Origin: Culex pipiens pallens
Taxonomy: Eukaryota; Arthropoda; Insecta; Diptera; Culicidae
DNA length: 64,000 nt
Reading direction: 5' to 3'
NCBI RefSeq assembly: GCF_016801865.2
Contig: NC_068939.1
Coordinates: 151,855,132 to 151,919,131, forward strand
Positions 51,600-63,790 of the stretch are shown here, piece by piece; the stretch's first letter is position 1, and each line of letters starts with the position of its first letter. The translations under genes and the position numbers were made by a program. The notes beneath the pieces were generated by a model. It had not been told where the DNA came from, ran no database searches, and worked only from the letters and a program-made list of their open reading frames with translations.

Positions 51600-53896
51600 G
51601 AATCGAAAAATAGAATGTTCGTCTCCGACCCCAGGGCTACAATTCTGAAATATAAAAATTGTGGGTTTTACGAGCGGTTGTCCAATGATGGAAGACACAA
51701 TTTTTTAAGAGCGGATACAGACATCGCACAAGTATTTCAGAAAAAGAGCTCTCAAAAATCAGGCTTTGAGGTCCGGGTTTCGGACCAAAGTTCAAGCGAA
51801 AGAACGCATCAAAACCTTCAAATTAATAATAGGATTTTTTCCTGGTACGATTCCCCGCCGTGCACGATTTTTTAAAGATTTCTGAGAAAAGCGTTTTTCC
51901 AAAACAAACCTTCAACTTTTTTTTGTAAAAAAGGCAAAAAATGAGCTTAAATTTTTGTTTTTTACTCCTAAAAAATTTTTTTTTTCAAAAAAAATCATAG
52001 CTTAACGGCAAAAATTTGACAGCTGCCAATAGGGAGGGCCTCCACAAATTTTGAACCAAATCAAAAATTATACATAAAATCAATTTTCGGCAACTGGCAG
52101 AATATTTGAATGACCTTTTAAAATGTTTCTCCATAATCAATTCTCGCGCTACTGTTTAATCCAGATCAAAGGTTTCCGAGCCCCGAAAAAAAAGATCTTA
52201 AGAGAGTGAGAGTGAGAGAGAAACACGGTGAAACGTGCGACACACTATTCCAACAGTGATCAAAAGACACTGCAGTCCACGCAACGTCACGCGCGTCGTG
52301 CTTTTGTTTTGATGTGGTTTCTGGCGCTCGGAAGTCGCGTCCACGATCGCTTCCACCCACTAACTCGGGTGGCAAAGCTAGTCGGGGGAGAGAATGTTTT
52401 GTTTTATCTACGATGGTTCGGGCATCGGGCCTCAGTTTTGCGGCGCTCAGACCCGATAGGGGAGGAAAAACCGCCTAATAAGGTCGTAAAGTGGCCAGAT
52501 TGATGGGAGAGTCCGCGGAAGAGAACTGCCGCCGGCGATCGATCGATCGATGGTGAAGCTGGAATGAAGAAGGAGAAGAAAACAAGCATGAATGGAGGAG
52601 AGTTTGAGAGGCAGAACGAGAAGATGATTAGAGGGATTGTGTGTGAGTGTGTGTGTGTGTGTCAACGATCGAGAAAAGAGAGCGGAAAGGCGCTTAAACT
52701 GAGGATTAAGTCAAAACGAACGAGATCGTTTGTTGATCGAATTTCGAATTGGAAACGACTTCGATGAAAAGCGGAACGGTTTCGTTTTTCAAGGCGATTC
52801 AGAATTAAAAGCACACCAATTCCACATCATTCCAAATGAAAAATAAATAAATAAATATAAATCCGTTTGAAACGAACGCACTTTTCCAGATTCAATTTTG
52901 AAGAGGAGCCAGAAGAGCCGAAGCCAGAAGTGTTTGCAGATGCGATTTTTTAACGATCGGGATTATTTATGTGTATATTTATCGGAATGACGACTGCCGA
53001 CACCCGTTTGACAGCGATGATTGATGAGTGGTGTTGTTAGTCATGGGACGCGATTCCATCATCATCATTATCATTATCATCATCGTGATCGTTGGCGATT
53101 GATGAGTAGAATTTTTATAGCACTTAAGGGGAAATGCTTTTAGCGTATCCACAGTGGATTTTGAATATGAATTTACTTGAAGATTTGCCACTCTGCGTCA
53201 TGTTCTTGAAATAGCGTTTTTTTTTTTTAAATCGGAAGAAATTCATTTGTGTTATTTACATTCAATTCTAAGATGCTTGATGGTAAAAATGAAATAAAAT
53301 ATTTCAAGATCAATATCATGAAATAGTTTTTTCTTCAAAAGAAAGATGTTAGTTTTGAGACACCAATAATCTTTTAGTTCAGCCTGAAAACAGTAAAAAA
53401 ATTGCATTCTGAATTCAATTAAACAAAAAATCAGAAAGAAACCATTAAAATTACGTTTTATAGGTTGTTCTCATCAATTTTTTTACTAGTCCAGACTCGA
53501 TCTTCGAAAAAAATCTTTTTATTTTTTTAAGGTTCAAATATTAAATTGGAATTCTGTGACACCATTTTGTTTAAATTTGAGTTGTTGATTGTCTTTTAGC
53601 ATACCAAATATACTTTTTCAGTATTTTAACTCCACCATTTTGGCCGCCATCTTGAATGTTAGAACTCTAAATCACTTCAGAGCATGCTTGGGTTCATATT
53701 CAAGCTTAACATTAAAAAAATCAAAACTATTTTTTTTTCGTGATTCGATTATTCGAAGTGAAAATTCCTCGAGGCCTTCGGATAACCGAGTATTTTTTTC
53801 AAAACAAATACGACTTTTGCTTACATTTTCCAATGTTTTTGTCTGAGTGGGCATATTTAAACTATGAAGTATTTATTCTTGCCTCAAATAATTACT
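51600..53896. other. Upstream flank, no gene recognised
   Basis: 52190-53190 is single copy, G+C-richer, with GAGAG runs, a CGATCGATCGATCGAT tract near 52540 and ATC/ATT microsatellites near 53057. The ORFs at 52166-52767 overlap in several frames and show no domain. The stretch may be regulatory for the gene to its left or belong to a gene further right. Confidence 0.35.
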
Positions 53897-53897
53897 A

Positions 53898-54120
53898 CAC
53901 AGAAAAAAGTTGAATTTTGAAATGTTGAAAATTTGGTAGGTTGAATATTACCTCTTTTATTGAGTAATATTACATAAAAAATATGTAAAAATGTAAACCT
54001 GATGAATATTCATTAAAAACTGATGAAAATTCATCATTTTCTGGGGTAAAATTAATCATTTTTTGACACAAAATCTGTCACCATTTCCTGATGAATATTA
54101 CCATCATATTTTTTTCTGTG
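53898..54120. mobile_element. 223-bp MITE, CACAGAAAAAAGTTG end
   Basis: It starts CACAGAAAAAAGTTGAATTT and ends ATTTTTTTCTGTG, flanked by TA / TG. GGTTGAATATTACCTC and CTGATGAATATTACCATC match the copy at 55539-55765, which lies in the opposite orientation. Confidence 0.85.
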
Positions 54121-54337
54121 TGCTTAAGTGATATTTAGATTTTATTTTAAGCCGGGTTTCGCTTTTCTGTGTGTAACCCGGAATTTAACACATTATTTGA
54201 AAAATAATTACACAATTTACCCGACACCGTAGGCTTCTAAAATCACAAAACAATTAGGCAACACAATTAACACTATTTACTGACCAAAAATGACGCTCGA
54301 AACACGAATATTCCTGCAAGGCGTGCGCGCTGCCCTA

Positions 54338-54708
54338 CACAGCAAAAATTCCGATGGTAACATCGCAAGCAAAAGCATGCACATCACCTTCGTCAAAATA
54401 AACACTTAATATTACACACTGCATGTACAATTTTTGCAAACACAAAAAAAAAAAGTTGCAACCGACGGGATTCAAACCCAGCACCAACAGTAAGGACTGG
54501 CGCCTTAGCCCACTCGGCCATCAGACCGAAGAGGAGCTGTCAGGATAAATGCATATATGAGCTTGACATTTCGGTCAAGTAGGTTTCCCATACTGATGGA
54601 CTGCATATTTCAGGGTGTAAAATCACATAAAATTGCATAAAATAATGCAATATTTATTTTACACCCAGGCCTTTTACACGCAGCTGGATTACTACTTTTT
54701 TAGCTGTG
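54338..54708. mobile_element. 371-bp TA-type MITE carrying a tRNA-Leu-like cassette
   Basis: The ends CACAGCAAAAATT and TTTTTTAGCTGTG are inverted and flanked by TA (54336-54337 and 54709-54710). On the minus strand at about 54465-54532 lies GATGGCCGAGTGGGCTAAGG ... GGGTTTGAATCCCGTCG, with the A and B boxes and variable arm of a tRNA-Leu/Ser. No complete acceptor stem is seen, so it is not called as a functional tRNA. Confidence 0.85.
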
Positions 54709-54736
54709 TACCATGAAAATTGAAGAATTCGACGAC

Positions 54737-55940
54737 GTTTTTGCCTTCCTCACCTTACTGAGGAAAGGCTATAAAATCACTCGAAAAATGAACTTCTAAA
54801 TTCGACCTCGTAGACCTACCTTCACGTATACCTATCGACTCAGAATCAAACTCCGAGCAAATGTATGTGCGTGTGTATGTCTGTAAGTCCGTGCACCGAA
54901 AAATTTGCACTCGATTATCTCCGGACTGGCTGAACCGATTTGGACCGTTCTGGTCTCATTCGATCCGTCTTGAGGTCCCACAAGACCCTAGGTAATATTA
55001 TGAAGTTTTGATAAGTACTTGAAAAGTTATGCTAAAAAAACGATTCTGGCTAAAGTTTGAAAGATTGTGAAAAGGGTGGTTTTTGTAAGCAAACCCGTCT
55101 GACCATACATTTTTAGAAAGGTATTTGAAAGTCCTTTCCAACAAGCCCAAAAGATCTGATAAGCCTATCAAAAGTTATGAGCACTTTAGTGTCATTTGTA
55201 CCCATTTTAGAGCCCGGATCTCAAATATGTTGATGAAGAAGTTGTCCGGATTTATCATGCAACCCATCGTTGAATAGGTAATCAAAAGACCTTTCCAACA
55301 AGCCCAAAAGATTGAAGATCTGATAAGCCTATCAAATGTTATGAGCACCTAAGTGTCATTTGCACACATTTTAGAGGCCGGATCTCAAATATGTTGATGA
55401 AAAAGTTGTCCGGATCTATCCGGAGATCCGGCTCCCGGGATTTCGTTGATTTGAAACTTCCGGGAAAAATGGACAGATATATTTTTTACTGCCTTAAGGC
55501 TTACAAAACTTTAAAGTAATATAACTATTGAAAGTGAACACAGAAAAAAAATGATGGTAATATTTATCAGGAAATGGTGACAGATTTTGTGGCAAAATAA
55601 ATGATAAATTTTACCCCTGAAAATTATGAATTTTCATCAGTTTTTGATGAATATTCATCAGGTTCACATTTTTACACATTTTTTTATGTAATATTACACA
55701 AATAAAGAGGTAATATTCAACCTACCAAATTTTCAACATTCCAAAATTCAACTTTTTTTTCTGTGTTGTTCTAATATTACGTCCAATGATTTTTGGGATT
55801 CTAGACCCCATACTCCATGTAGATATGTTGTAGGAAGTAAAATTTAGATAAAATTTGTAGGTTTGACATTCTTACTACAGAAACAAATATGTACATAATT
55901 GTGAGGAAGGCAACCAACCACCATCGGTGGATTAAGTAAC
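54737..55940. mobile_element. Terminal-repeat element copy 4, diverged satellite units and nested MITE
   Basis: It begins TTTTGCCTTCCTCACCTTAC and ends GTGAGGAAGGCAACC ... GGTGGATTAAGTAACG. Two or so diverged units (AAAGTTATGAGCACTTTAGTG near 55190 and AATGTTATGAGCACCTAAG near 55336) lie inside. The MITE 55539-55765 is nested in it. Confidence 0.75.
55539..55765. mobile_element. 227-bp MITE, second copy of the 53898 family
   Basis: From CACAGAAAAAAAATGATGG to TCAACTTTTTTTTCTGTG, it is the reverse complement of 53898-54120 with modest divergence. It lies inside element copy 4. Confidence 0.85.
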
Positions 55941-55973
55941 GTTTTTCCGCTAGGATCGCTGTTGTTTCAGCGG

Positions 55974-56474
55974 TGTCCGGAATGACAGCGATTTTTCTAA
56001 AAAGATGATCGATATTTTGGATAACTTGAGTTAAATGTTTCAAAAGTTGAAAATAATGATCAAATGTAATGTAAAAGTGTACTTTTCTTCTTGTTTGACC
56101 AAAATATCGACTTTAAAAATGCTTTTTGGTGATTTTTTGGAATTTTTTGGAAAAATTCGAATAACTGGCCATTTTCTTAGAAAATTATTTTAATTATGCT
56201 AATAATAATTTGATTCTAATAATTAGATCTATCAATAATACACACATAAAGAGCATTATCAATCAATTTTATCAATTTTTCAAAAGAGTTTTTTGGTTAA
56301 TTTGAGGAACAAATCATGAAAAATTAACTCAGTCCCTATGATTTATACATCATTCGATTATGCGATTGCCACACTTTACAACAACTTTCATCGACGTTAA
56401 TACATATTTGAATGAATTAAAAATCAAAAACTGCTAAAATTTGAATATTTCCAAGCACGCTGTCATTCCGAACA
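55974..56474. mobile_element. Possible 500-bp MITE with TGTCCGGAATGACAGCG ends
   Basis: TGTCCGGAATGACAGCG (55974-55990) is inverted at 56458-56474 as CGCTGTCATTCCGAACA. The interior is AT-rich and non-coding. No target duplication was fixed. Confidence 0.5.
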
Positions 56475-57859
56475 TCGTCGCGTAGTGCTTCTACTCGCCA
56501 CCAGGATGCGTGTACGTTTCTGTCGAATCACTCTTCCTCGCAGCACACAATTCACGACAAAAATGCGAAACAAAAGGCACACAAAAAATCACTTTTCACT
56601 CCGAATATTTTTTACGACCACGACCTTTGTCAATTATGCACTCCTAAAATTTTAAGGAGACTTGTATGGACGAACCAATGTTGCAAAATGGCTTCTTTGG
56701 TCACAGAAAAGTTACACACAAAGTTTTATACAAATACAAAAAGCATAACAAATAAGTTTTAAAGAAACATTGCAATGTCTACTTTTTAGAATATAACAAA
56801 GAGAAATTAATGTCCATTGTAATTATTGTATCTGCTTTTTTTGACACGGAAAATTTTTAAACACTTACTTTTTTCAAGTATGTTCATTGTTTTGAAAGCG
56901 AAACAGTTAATTGATTCGAGCATACTGAAATAAGTGAAAATATAATTTGAAATTAAGAAATTTTCCATTCAATTTGTTCATGTAAGATTGCTGGACCTTT
57001 CTTAATCTTCCACATGCGGAGTCCAGCTTGATTTCACATTCTACCGGCAAATGTGCCACCTGTTGACGCGATAATTTTCGCGCTTCATCTAAAGACGATA
57101 ATTTACGGCCGAGAATGAGACGGCTGAACACTTTAATCAACGAGGTGATAAGGAGGCGCATACTAATGTGATGGGGTGATCATATCTCTGGTGAAGATAT
57201 TTTTTTCGGTCTAGACATGAAGATCGCGCCGGGGGTGAAAAAAAAATTCGGTATCTTTTCCAAGATGTCCATCACCGCCAAAGTTCACACGTAAGATTTG
57301 CATTTCCTGACCCCGCGGCAGCGTTCTGCGTGATTTATGCTTAGCCTCACTTTACGACTTTCGTCTTCCGTTGCGCTCCGTGGGGAGAGTCTGTGGGTAG
57401 AATAAGGCTTGGCCGTCGATAAACTGACCAAGCCAACGCGACACCTTCACCTCATCTGGCAAAATGATTGGCTGTTGACTTTAGTTGGCACTCGAAACCC
57501 GAGCCTAATGATGGCGCTTTGAGCGGGGTTTTACGATCGACCGGTGTGCGGAGAATCTTTTGAGGAAGATACAAGTCAACCCGCGCGCGTGGAAATAACT
57601 CACCTGGAGGCCCGGAAGATGTTGACATGGATCTTGGACGGTTCAGGTTACGTTTCGACAAATATGTGCGATTAGCTGTCGTCAGTGGAGTGAAGATCAT
57701 GTCTTTTGGAGGCGTTCGAGGCAAAATTGTCACCTCTGGTAATTTTACATGAAAATTATGGAAGAAATACCATCAAACAACTTTGTATAGGATTTATCTT
57801 GATGATTTTCAAGTCTGGCAAACAAATAGGTTACCTTGCTCTCAGCAATGACCCAGTCA
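56475..57859. other. Flank with single-copy G+C-richer segment, no gene recognised
   Basis: 56960-57740 is non-repetitive. The minus-strand ORFs 56907-57161 and 57452-57733 show no domain I recognise. The second has a typical ORF length for its composition. They are left as chance. Confidence 0.4.
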
Positions 57860-58340
57860 ATCTTTAAATGTATTTAATAATATTTTTTAATAAGAACAGT
57901 ACTTGGGAAGTAAACGCACCGTAAAACCCGCATGTTTTTATTGACGTGGCTGTGTAACTGTTTAATATCATTTTTGGTCCCCGGAAACACGTGCCCTTGG
58001 AATTTTTCACAATTATTTTTAAGGGCCGAATGGTTTTCCTCCAAAGTTTGTATGGAGAATCAGTTTGAAAATTTTTCAAGATTGTTAAAATTTTGTTAAA
58101 AATTCATCGCTGTCGTGCTTACTTTTTGTACGTGCATTTTGGACCAAATTGGGCTGAGAACGCCATTTTGTGCAGCTCTTACAATGCTTCACCTTTTGAC
58201 CTTCGATTTCAATCCTGAGATATTCAACGAAAACCGAAAAATTCCACGCATTTTTGTCACTTTTCATATGAAAGAAGTTTCAATCTTGTCGTCCTAGCTT
58301 GACACAGCCTGGAAATTTATGTAAGTGCGACAACTGGCCA
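57860..58340 (-). repeat. Diverged dispersed repeat, partner of 7930-8420
   Basis: It is the reverse-oriented relative of 7930-8420, sharing TTTCATATGAAAGAAGTTTC / CTTGTCGTCCTAGCTTGAC and AGTGCGACAACTGGCC-type segments. Confidence 0.6.
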
Positions 58341-58572
58341 AAGGAATTTCAGGACACACACAATAAAATATTTCCAAATTTTACATCATTCATGATGAAA
58401 CACTTTTGCTCGTCATTAAACATTTAAATTTGAATGCAATTTCATGTAAATTTACAACAAACTATACGTAAAACATGATTTTATGTGTGATTCAACCGTT
58501 TACGACGAATCTCAAGTTTAAATCAACTGAGTTTACATGTGATCATTTTTTTTCGTGTCGAGTAAATTCACA

Positions 58573-59667
58573 TTTCTGGAGTTTTTTTTTAAAGAGGTCC
58601 AATAAACCAAATTTTCAGTTTTTCCATTTTGGGTGTTTTTTAATACCGTAAACCGGGGTGACTTTGATAGGATTTCAATTTGTTTTTAGAATATTTTTCA
58701 ACAGGTAAGGTTTTTCTCAAGATTATTATTTTTAAAACATGTACTGGGGTAGGCCACACAAAGTCCATGCACAATTTTGGAAAAAAAGTTTTTTCAATTG
58801 TGTTTAGAAAAATAGTTACGTTAAAAATTCTTAGTTTTAATTCCGGGGTGACTTTGATAGTCATAGTTTTTCTTGTTAAAATCATATTTAAGATGTTCAA
58901 ACTTTATTTGTACGTTAAATGTACCATCACTAAAGTAGCTGATATAGTTTGCAAGAAAAAAAAACAATGTTTATGTTAAGTTAACTATGTTTATAAGCTT
59001 TTTAACTAAATACATATAAATTTTAGGTAAACTTGTTAAAAAGTCGGAATTTTGCCTGAAATTTGTTAAAACTAGTTTTGTTGATAAAATTATCGATTTA
59101 TATTGCATTTTATACTGAATTCGAAGCACGAATCACAAGTTTTCACATTTTACATGAAATTTGTTCAACTAAAAATGCCTATAAATTTGAAGTTTTTTTT
59201 TAAACTGTGTTTCAAAAACAGATAATATTTATTATTTACAAACTTATTAAACCTTCTCCTAGTGGAAAATTGTCCAAAGAATCCGAAAATGCATTTCGTT
59301 TTCCGATTAAAAATCATGATCATTGAGAAAATCATGACACTTTGAGAAGTTTAAAATAATGACTTCCATCAACATTCTCTTAACTATAGTTAACTAACTT
59401 TATAAACCTTTCAAAAATTTATGAAAAGTTCTTCTTGAGGTACTTTGAACACTTCTCTACCACGGTCAGTATATTTCTGAACCGTTCCTTACATATTTTA
59501 ATTGTACTTTTCATTTTGCGGAAAAATCGCAAACCTATCAAAGTCACCCCGGCTATCAAAGTCACCCCGTTTTACGGTACCCCTGACTCAAGGCGGTTTC
59601 AAAAACACCCAAAAAGCAAAAACTGGAAATTTGGTTTATTGGACCTTTTCAAAAAAATAAAAACTCC
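58573..59667. mobile_element. Short foldback split by a CCGTAAAC-family element
   Basis: The arms 58573-58640 (CTGGAGTTTTTTTTTAAAGA ... CCATTTTGGGTGTTTTT) and about 59600-59667 (AAAAACACCCAAAAAGCAAA ... AAAACTCCAG) are reverse complements. Before the insertion at 58646 they would have formed a compact hairpin element. Confidence 0.65.
58646..59577. mobile_element. CCGTAAACC-family element, 932 bp, TA target duplication
   Basis: The ends CCGTAAACCGGGGTGACTTT and the inverted AAAGTCACCCCGTTTTACGG are flanked by TA (58644-58645 and 59578-59579). It is nearly the reverse complement of 20428-21357. The ORFs 58680-58979 and 59435-60115 start in it without any transposase motif. Confidence 0.9.
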
Positions 59668-59669
59668 AG

Positions 59670-61268
59670 TTTTTTTTTCTGTGCAGAACGCGTTTGACAC
59701 AGATTCAAACCTGACTGCTGTAAATATTTGTTATCATAACTTGGGACTTCGGCCACCAAATTCAAACAAACTTCGGGAAAATGCACAGAATGGTCAACCA
59801 ATCAAAACGTGTTTGTTATTCATTACATTGCATGCTCTGTTCTTCGTTTATTCAAGGTCAAACATTAAAACGCGTTTTTCTCGGAACGTTAAAAAGCGAC
59901 AAAAGACAAGAAAGCATGACGGCGTCGATTTGGTAAAAACTTCTTTAAATATCTTTCGAACGAGACATTCCTGGCGAAAAATAAACATAATCTCAAACTA
60001 TATCACTATAAATTTGCCCCAAATCGACGTCGGAACGCACGTTTTAAGTGGCGGCACCGGAAACCGGGTGCCCACCACACTAATCCGTCCATGCCAAACG
60101 ACGTGTGAGAACTAGAGCTGTCATAATCCGCGCCGCGGTCCCATCTTTCTGGCGCTATTTATCGCTGGCGATGGCGTCTCTCTTCTTCTTCAAATTCAAA
60201 TTTAAGCGCGGGGCTTAGCTGACCAGGCCAATCGATGGCAGTTGCCCCAAAGTGGGTGACCTTTATCGGGTAATTCAAAAAGGATAATAGCGATTTAGTA
60301 TACACACATATATTGACAAACATATACGGCTTAAAAGTCTGCACGAAAAAAAAAACCATTCGGTTGTTAAACTTTACGACAAAAACGCGTCGTAAAGAGC
60401 GGCCAAAATTGACGCGGCGGCGGCGTTGCCGGTAAGCGTTTTGGCGATTAACTTATTACCATGATTTTGGGCCCCCTGAATATGGACGTGGTTCCATATT
60501 TGAAGTGGTTTTTGATGGACGTTATTGAAATTGTCACATCATCGGGGTGACCGATGTGGAATAGCTGATTGAGGCTTTACACAATGAAACTGTCATGCTT
60601 TGGGTTACTCGAATATTGATATCAGAAAAAGACTGGTCTTGAAAAAACGAAGTTCAAACATCTCTAAACTAACCTAGAAACCGGGTTCTAGTGGCGCTAC
60701 AACGCCTGGACTCATGTATGAGTCAGATCAAAACATATAAATCATATCTAATTAAAAGCAAATTTTTTTTTATTGCTTTTGTGGCGCCGTCCGTCGACAG
60801 ATCAACTCTGGTTGAAATCACTGGCAACAGCATTCCCAAAGGTGTCAAATGCTCGAGTTGCACCGTTTTTTTTTCTCTAACTCAGTTGATATCTTGACTT
60901 TCAAGGACGATTGTTGCGAGGCGTTACATTGGCCTACGTAGTTATGTTGAGCTGTGTAGCCTTATTTTTCTCGAGCAAGAACAGGGTTGAACCAAGTGAC
61001 GTGAACTTTTTTTTTCTTGTTGTCATTTATTAACAGTTGTAGTGCATCATTGCATCAGAGTGCATTGAAACATCACAGGCGTTAAAGCGGCCAGGCCTAC
61101 TGCTTTAAGTTGTATCGCAGAGAGATGATTCGTTTGAAGTGGGTTGAGTTTGAACACGGAGTGTTCATACAACAACACAATTCTGAATCTACAGGGAAGG
61201 AAAAAGCGTGGAGAAACACCACCATACACTCCGAGATTTAGATTATTGGTTGGTAGCACCATGGACAC
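59670..61268. other. Upstream flank, no gene recognised
   Basis: 60030-60250 and 60360-60560 are single copy with moderate G+C. The 226-residue ORF ending at 60115 crosses an element border and shows no domain. No RNA gene is supported. Confidence 0.35.
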
Positions 61269-62413
61269 TAGGGGAAATATACCCTTTCTAAACAAACACC
61301 TATCTTCGTCATATGAATAGTTTGATGCTCGATTAAAGCTCCAAAAATACTATTTAGGCTATAAACTTGCCAGCAACAGCACCACCGCAAGGGCAATGTC
61401 TGCCTGTGTGGATCAATCGGACCGCGCACTGGACTTACAATCCAGAGGTCGCTGGTTCGAATCCCGAGGCAGACGCAACAATTCTAAGTGTTAATATAGG
61501 TATTCGGTGCCCTCTCCCCGTGCCCATACCTTCACACTTAGGAGACCCGGGAGGCGGAGTCTTGTCGCAAAAAGAACGATACACACCTGTGAAACCGTTG
61601 ACGAAACCGCAAGGTTTAAGAGGGCCACATTATAAGGTGTTACGTCGATTCCGTTCTGCAAGTACGCACGCAAATTTATGCCATTTACTGGCCAAAAAGA
61701 TCAAATTGAATGCACTTTTGATCATAATTTCTATTTTGTGAGACCATTTCATTTTGGTGGCACACACATCCACACTCAAGATGAGAGCTTAACTGCTTAA
61801 CGAACGTCTCCATCAATATCTTTTCACCTGCGCTGACGTCTTCAAAGCGCAACATGTTCTTTTGCGCATTAGTTAGTCACTCACTTGAAAAATAATCCCG
61901 AAACATGTAAATAATTAGCAAGCGCCATCACAAAAACAAACGCGCCAAGTCTTTTGACGTTTGAATTTTGACGACCCATTCCAATCGATGGCTAAAGAAA
62001 ACCGAGCGAAAAGCGAAGGCAAAACAAAAGACCAAAGGGAGGCCACCAACACCACCAGCAGCGCTTGTTGGAGTGAGCCAGTGATGCCAGGAAATGTTTG
62101 CTATAAATGCTACTTTTCGTGAGTGTGCGCTTGAAATTTCATCAATTTTGAAACACTAAGCAGACCCAATAGAGCGCTGGAAGAAAAAAAGGCACTCGAC
62201 TGATTAGAGTGCTTTTTGGGAAATAGTTTTTTGAAATGCTTGTAAAAGAAAAAGCATAACTTTTAATAAAAGTGAAAATAAACAGAAATGATCTCAACAA
62301 GTTGCTCTACTCGTTGGTGTACTTGGTTTTAGTAAATTTCAAGGAACACTCCAGATTATCCAGCATCATTCAACACGACGCTTATTAGGCTTAAAATGGG
62401 TATATTTCTCCTA
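61269..62413 (-). mobile_element. GGGGAAATATACCC-ended TA-type element, nearly intact, with nested SINE
   Basis: The ends TAGGGGAAATATACCC and GGGTATATTTCTCCTA are inverted, with TA at both borders. The body matches 4140-4760 and 25440-26018 in the opposite orientation. A SINE interrupts it at about 61392-61657. No transposase ORF. Confidence 0.8.
61392..61657 (+). mobile_element. tRNA-derived SINE with a tRNA-Val(TAC)-like head
   Basis: 61398-61474 has a 7-bp acceptor stem (GTCTGCC/GGCAGAC), an anticodon arm CTGGA-CTTACAA-TCCAG and a B box GGTTCGAATCCC, but the T stem is mispaired, so it is a SINE head rather than a working tRNA. The body includes GACCCGGGAGGCGGAGTCTT. GCAAG flanks both sides. 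The host element copies at 4700 and 25900 show the uninterrupted sequence. Confidence 0.85.
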
Positions 62414-62919
62414 CTCTTAGTCAGCCATGCCAGCTACACAGATAAATCTGTCTTTTACAGATTTTTTGATCCCAAAAATCACTGCTTTAAAATAATCTGG
62501 CAGCGTTGCTCGTAGCATGCCTGACCGTTGCCCATTTTTGGGTTCAAATCGTACGAGGGGTGTTCGTACGAGATATTTCAATCGAGCGCGACGTCTCATA
62601 AAAAATCTGTTGCATAGAGATTTATGACGTTTCGCGTACTCACACTAGCGCACCATTTGATTTTGCTGGCCTGACAAAATTTAACCTCAATCTTTTTCGT
62701 GTAGGTATACGCAATACATGCGCGGTTGGTTGACAAGAATTTGCGCTCCGCGTTTTTTTGGTTTCTCCTCGTTTCGAAAATTTTCATCGTGACGTTTTAC
62801 GGTTCGCGATTTTTAGACTTTCCGGCGGGACAGTTCCGTGAGAAGTTCTTTCGGTAGTGTAGTGGTTTTGAGTGGTACAAGAATTCAGACGGATTTTTGC
62901 AGATTTTAATGTGATTTGG
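62414..62919. other. Flank sequence, no feature
   Basis: Single copy apart from TATACGCAATACATGCGC, which recurs at 63886. No supported gene. Confidence 0.4.
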
Positions 62920-62932
62920 GTGTTGTGAAGAA

Positions 62933-63119
62933 AAAAAACGGAATCGACGTAACACCTCATAATGTGGCCCTCTTAAACCTTGCGGTTTTGTCAACGGTTC
63001 CACAGGTGTGTATCGTTCTTTTTGCGACAAGACTCCGCCTCCCGGGTCTCCTAAGTGGGAAAGTATGGCACGGGGAGAGGGCACCGAATACCTATATTTA
63101 CACTTAGAATTTGTGAAGC
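62933..63119 (-). mobile_element. 5'-truncated SINE copy, 13-bp target duplication
   Basis: GTGTTGTGAAGAA flanks both sides (62920-62932 and 63120-63132). On the minus strand the body matches the SINE at 61392-61657 from just after its tRNA head (AATTCTAAGTGT ... GGTGCC ... GACCCGGGAGGCGGAGTCTT) to the 3' end. The tRNA head is missing. Confidence 0.88.
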
Positions 63120-63398
63120 GTGTTGTGAAGAAGTGACACTTTGATGAGAAATCTTGGTCACCGAACGGAGTTTTTTGTGAAAATTGCGGAGGAAATGCTA
63201 AAGGAGTTGAGTAGTGAATGAAGGGGGCGGGAGTAGGCAACGTTTGCTGAGATTGGCGGCTCGATTTCTGAGCGGCTCAAAATGCAGGCGGTTCGAGAAG
63301 TCGCCGGATTCGTGACGAAATAGTAAATGTAATCGCTGCCGGTTTGACGGATGATGCTGCTTTTCGGGTGAGAAACTTCCAATTGGAAATATGGAACA

Positions 63399-63790
63399 GC
63401 CGTGACTGACTGGTTACGGTGTTCGCTTTGTAAGCAAATGATTCTGGGTTCGATTCCCATCTGCTCTAAACAAGAAAGATAAGGAAACATGATTTTTTGA
63501 AACTCTAAACATGAACGAAACACCGGGGTTCGATTCCCCGTCCTTTGAATTGGTAGAATTAGAAATACTACTACTACAAACTATATACGTACTGGGTCTT
63601 TGTCCATTTGACAAGGACTCGGAAGTGCTAAATAACGTTTGAATCCGATTGATGCAAACGTTCTTCAGGGCGGGGCTTGTCGATTCAAGCTGAAGTACCT
63701 CGCGCACGGCTAGCCTGCGTAGAAATGGGTCACCGAAGCTCGGCAGAGCTAACACCTACCAAATGCCTATGCGAGTTATTTGCATGTATA
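63399..63790 (+). mobile_element. tRNA-derived SINE with a tRNA-Thr(TGT)-like head
   Basis: 63399-63470 resembles the head of the SINE at 48561 (GACTGGTTACGGTG, loop TTTGTAA, GGTTCGATTCCCATCTGCT). A second B-box-like GGTTCGATTCCCC lies at 63529. The body (GGGTCTTTGTCCATTTGACA ... GGGCGGGGCTTG) differs from the other SINEs here. No target duplication was found. Confidence 0.7.

Noticed and set aside
54465..54532. Functional tRNA-Leu or tRNA-Ser gene (minus strand)
   Set aside because: A and B boxes are present, but no complete acceptor stem can be found and it lies inside a MITE.
59435..60115. 226-residue plus-strand ORF
   Set aside because: It starts in a CCGTAAAC-family element and crosses its border and a foldback arm into unrelated flank. 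No domain is seen.
61398..61474. Functional tRNA-Val(TAC) gene
   Set aside because: The acceptor and anticodon stems pair, but the T stem does not, and the sequence is fused to a SINE body with flanking repeats.
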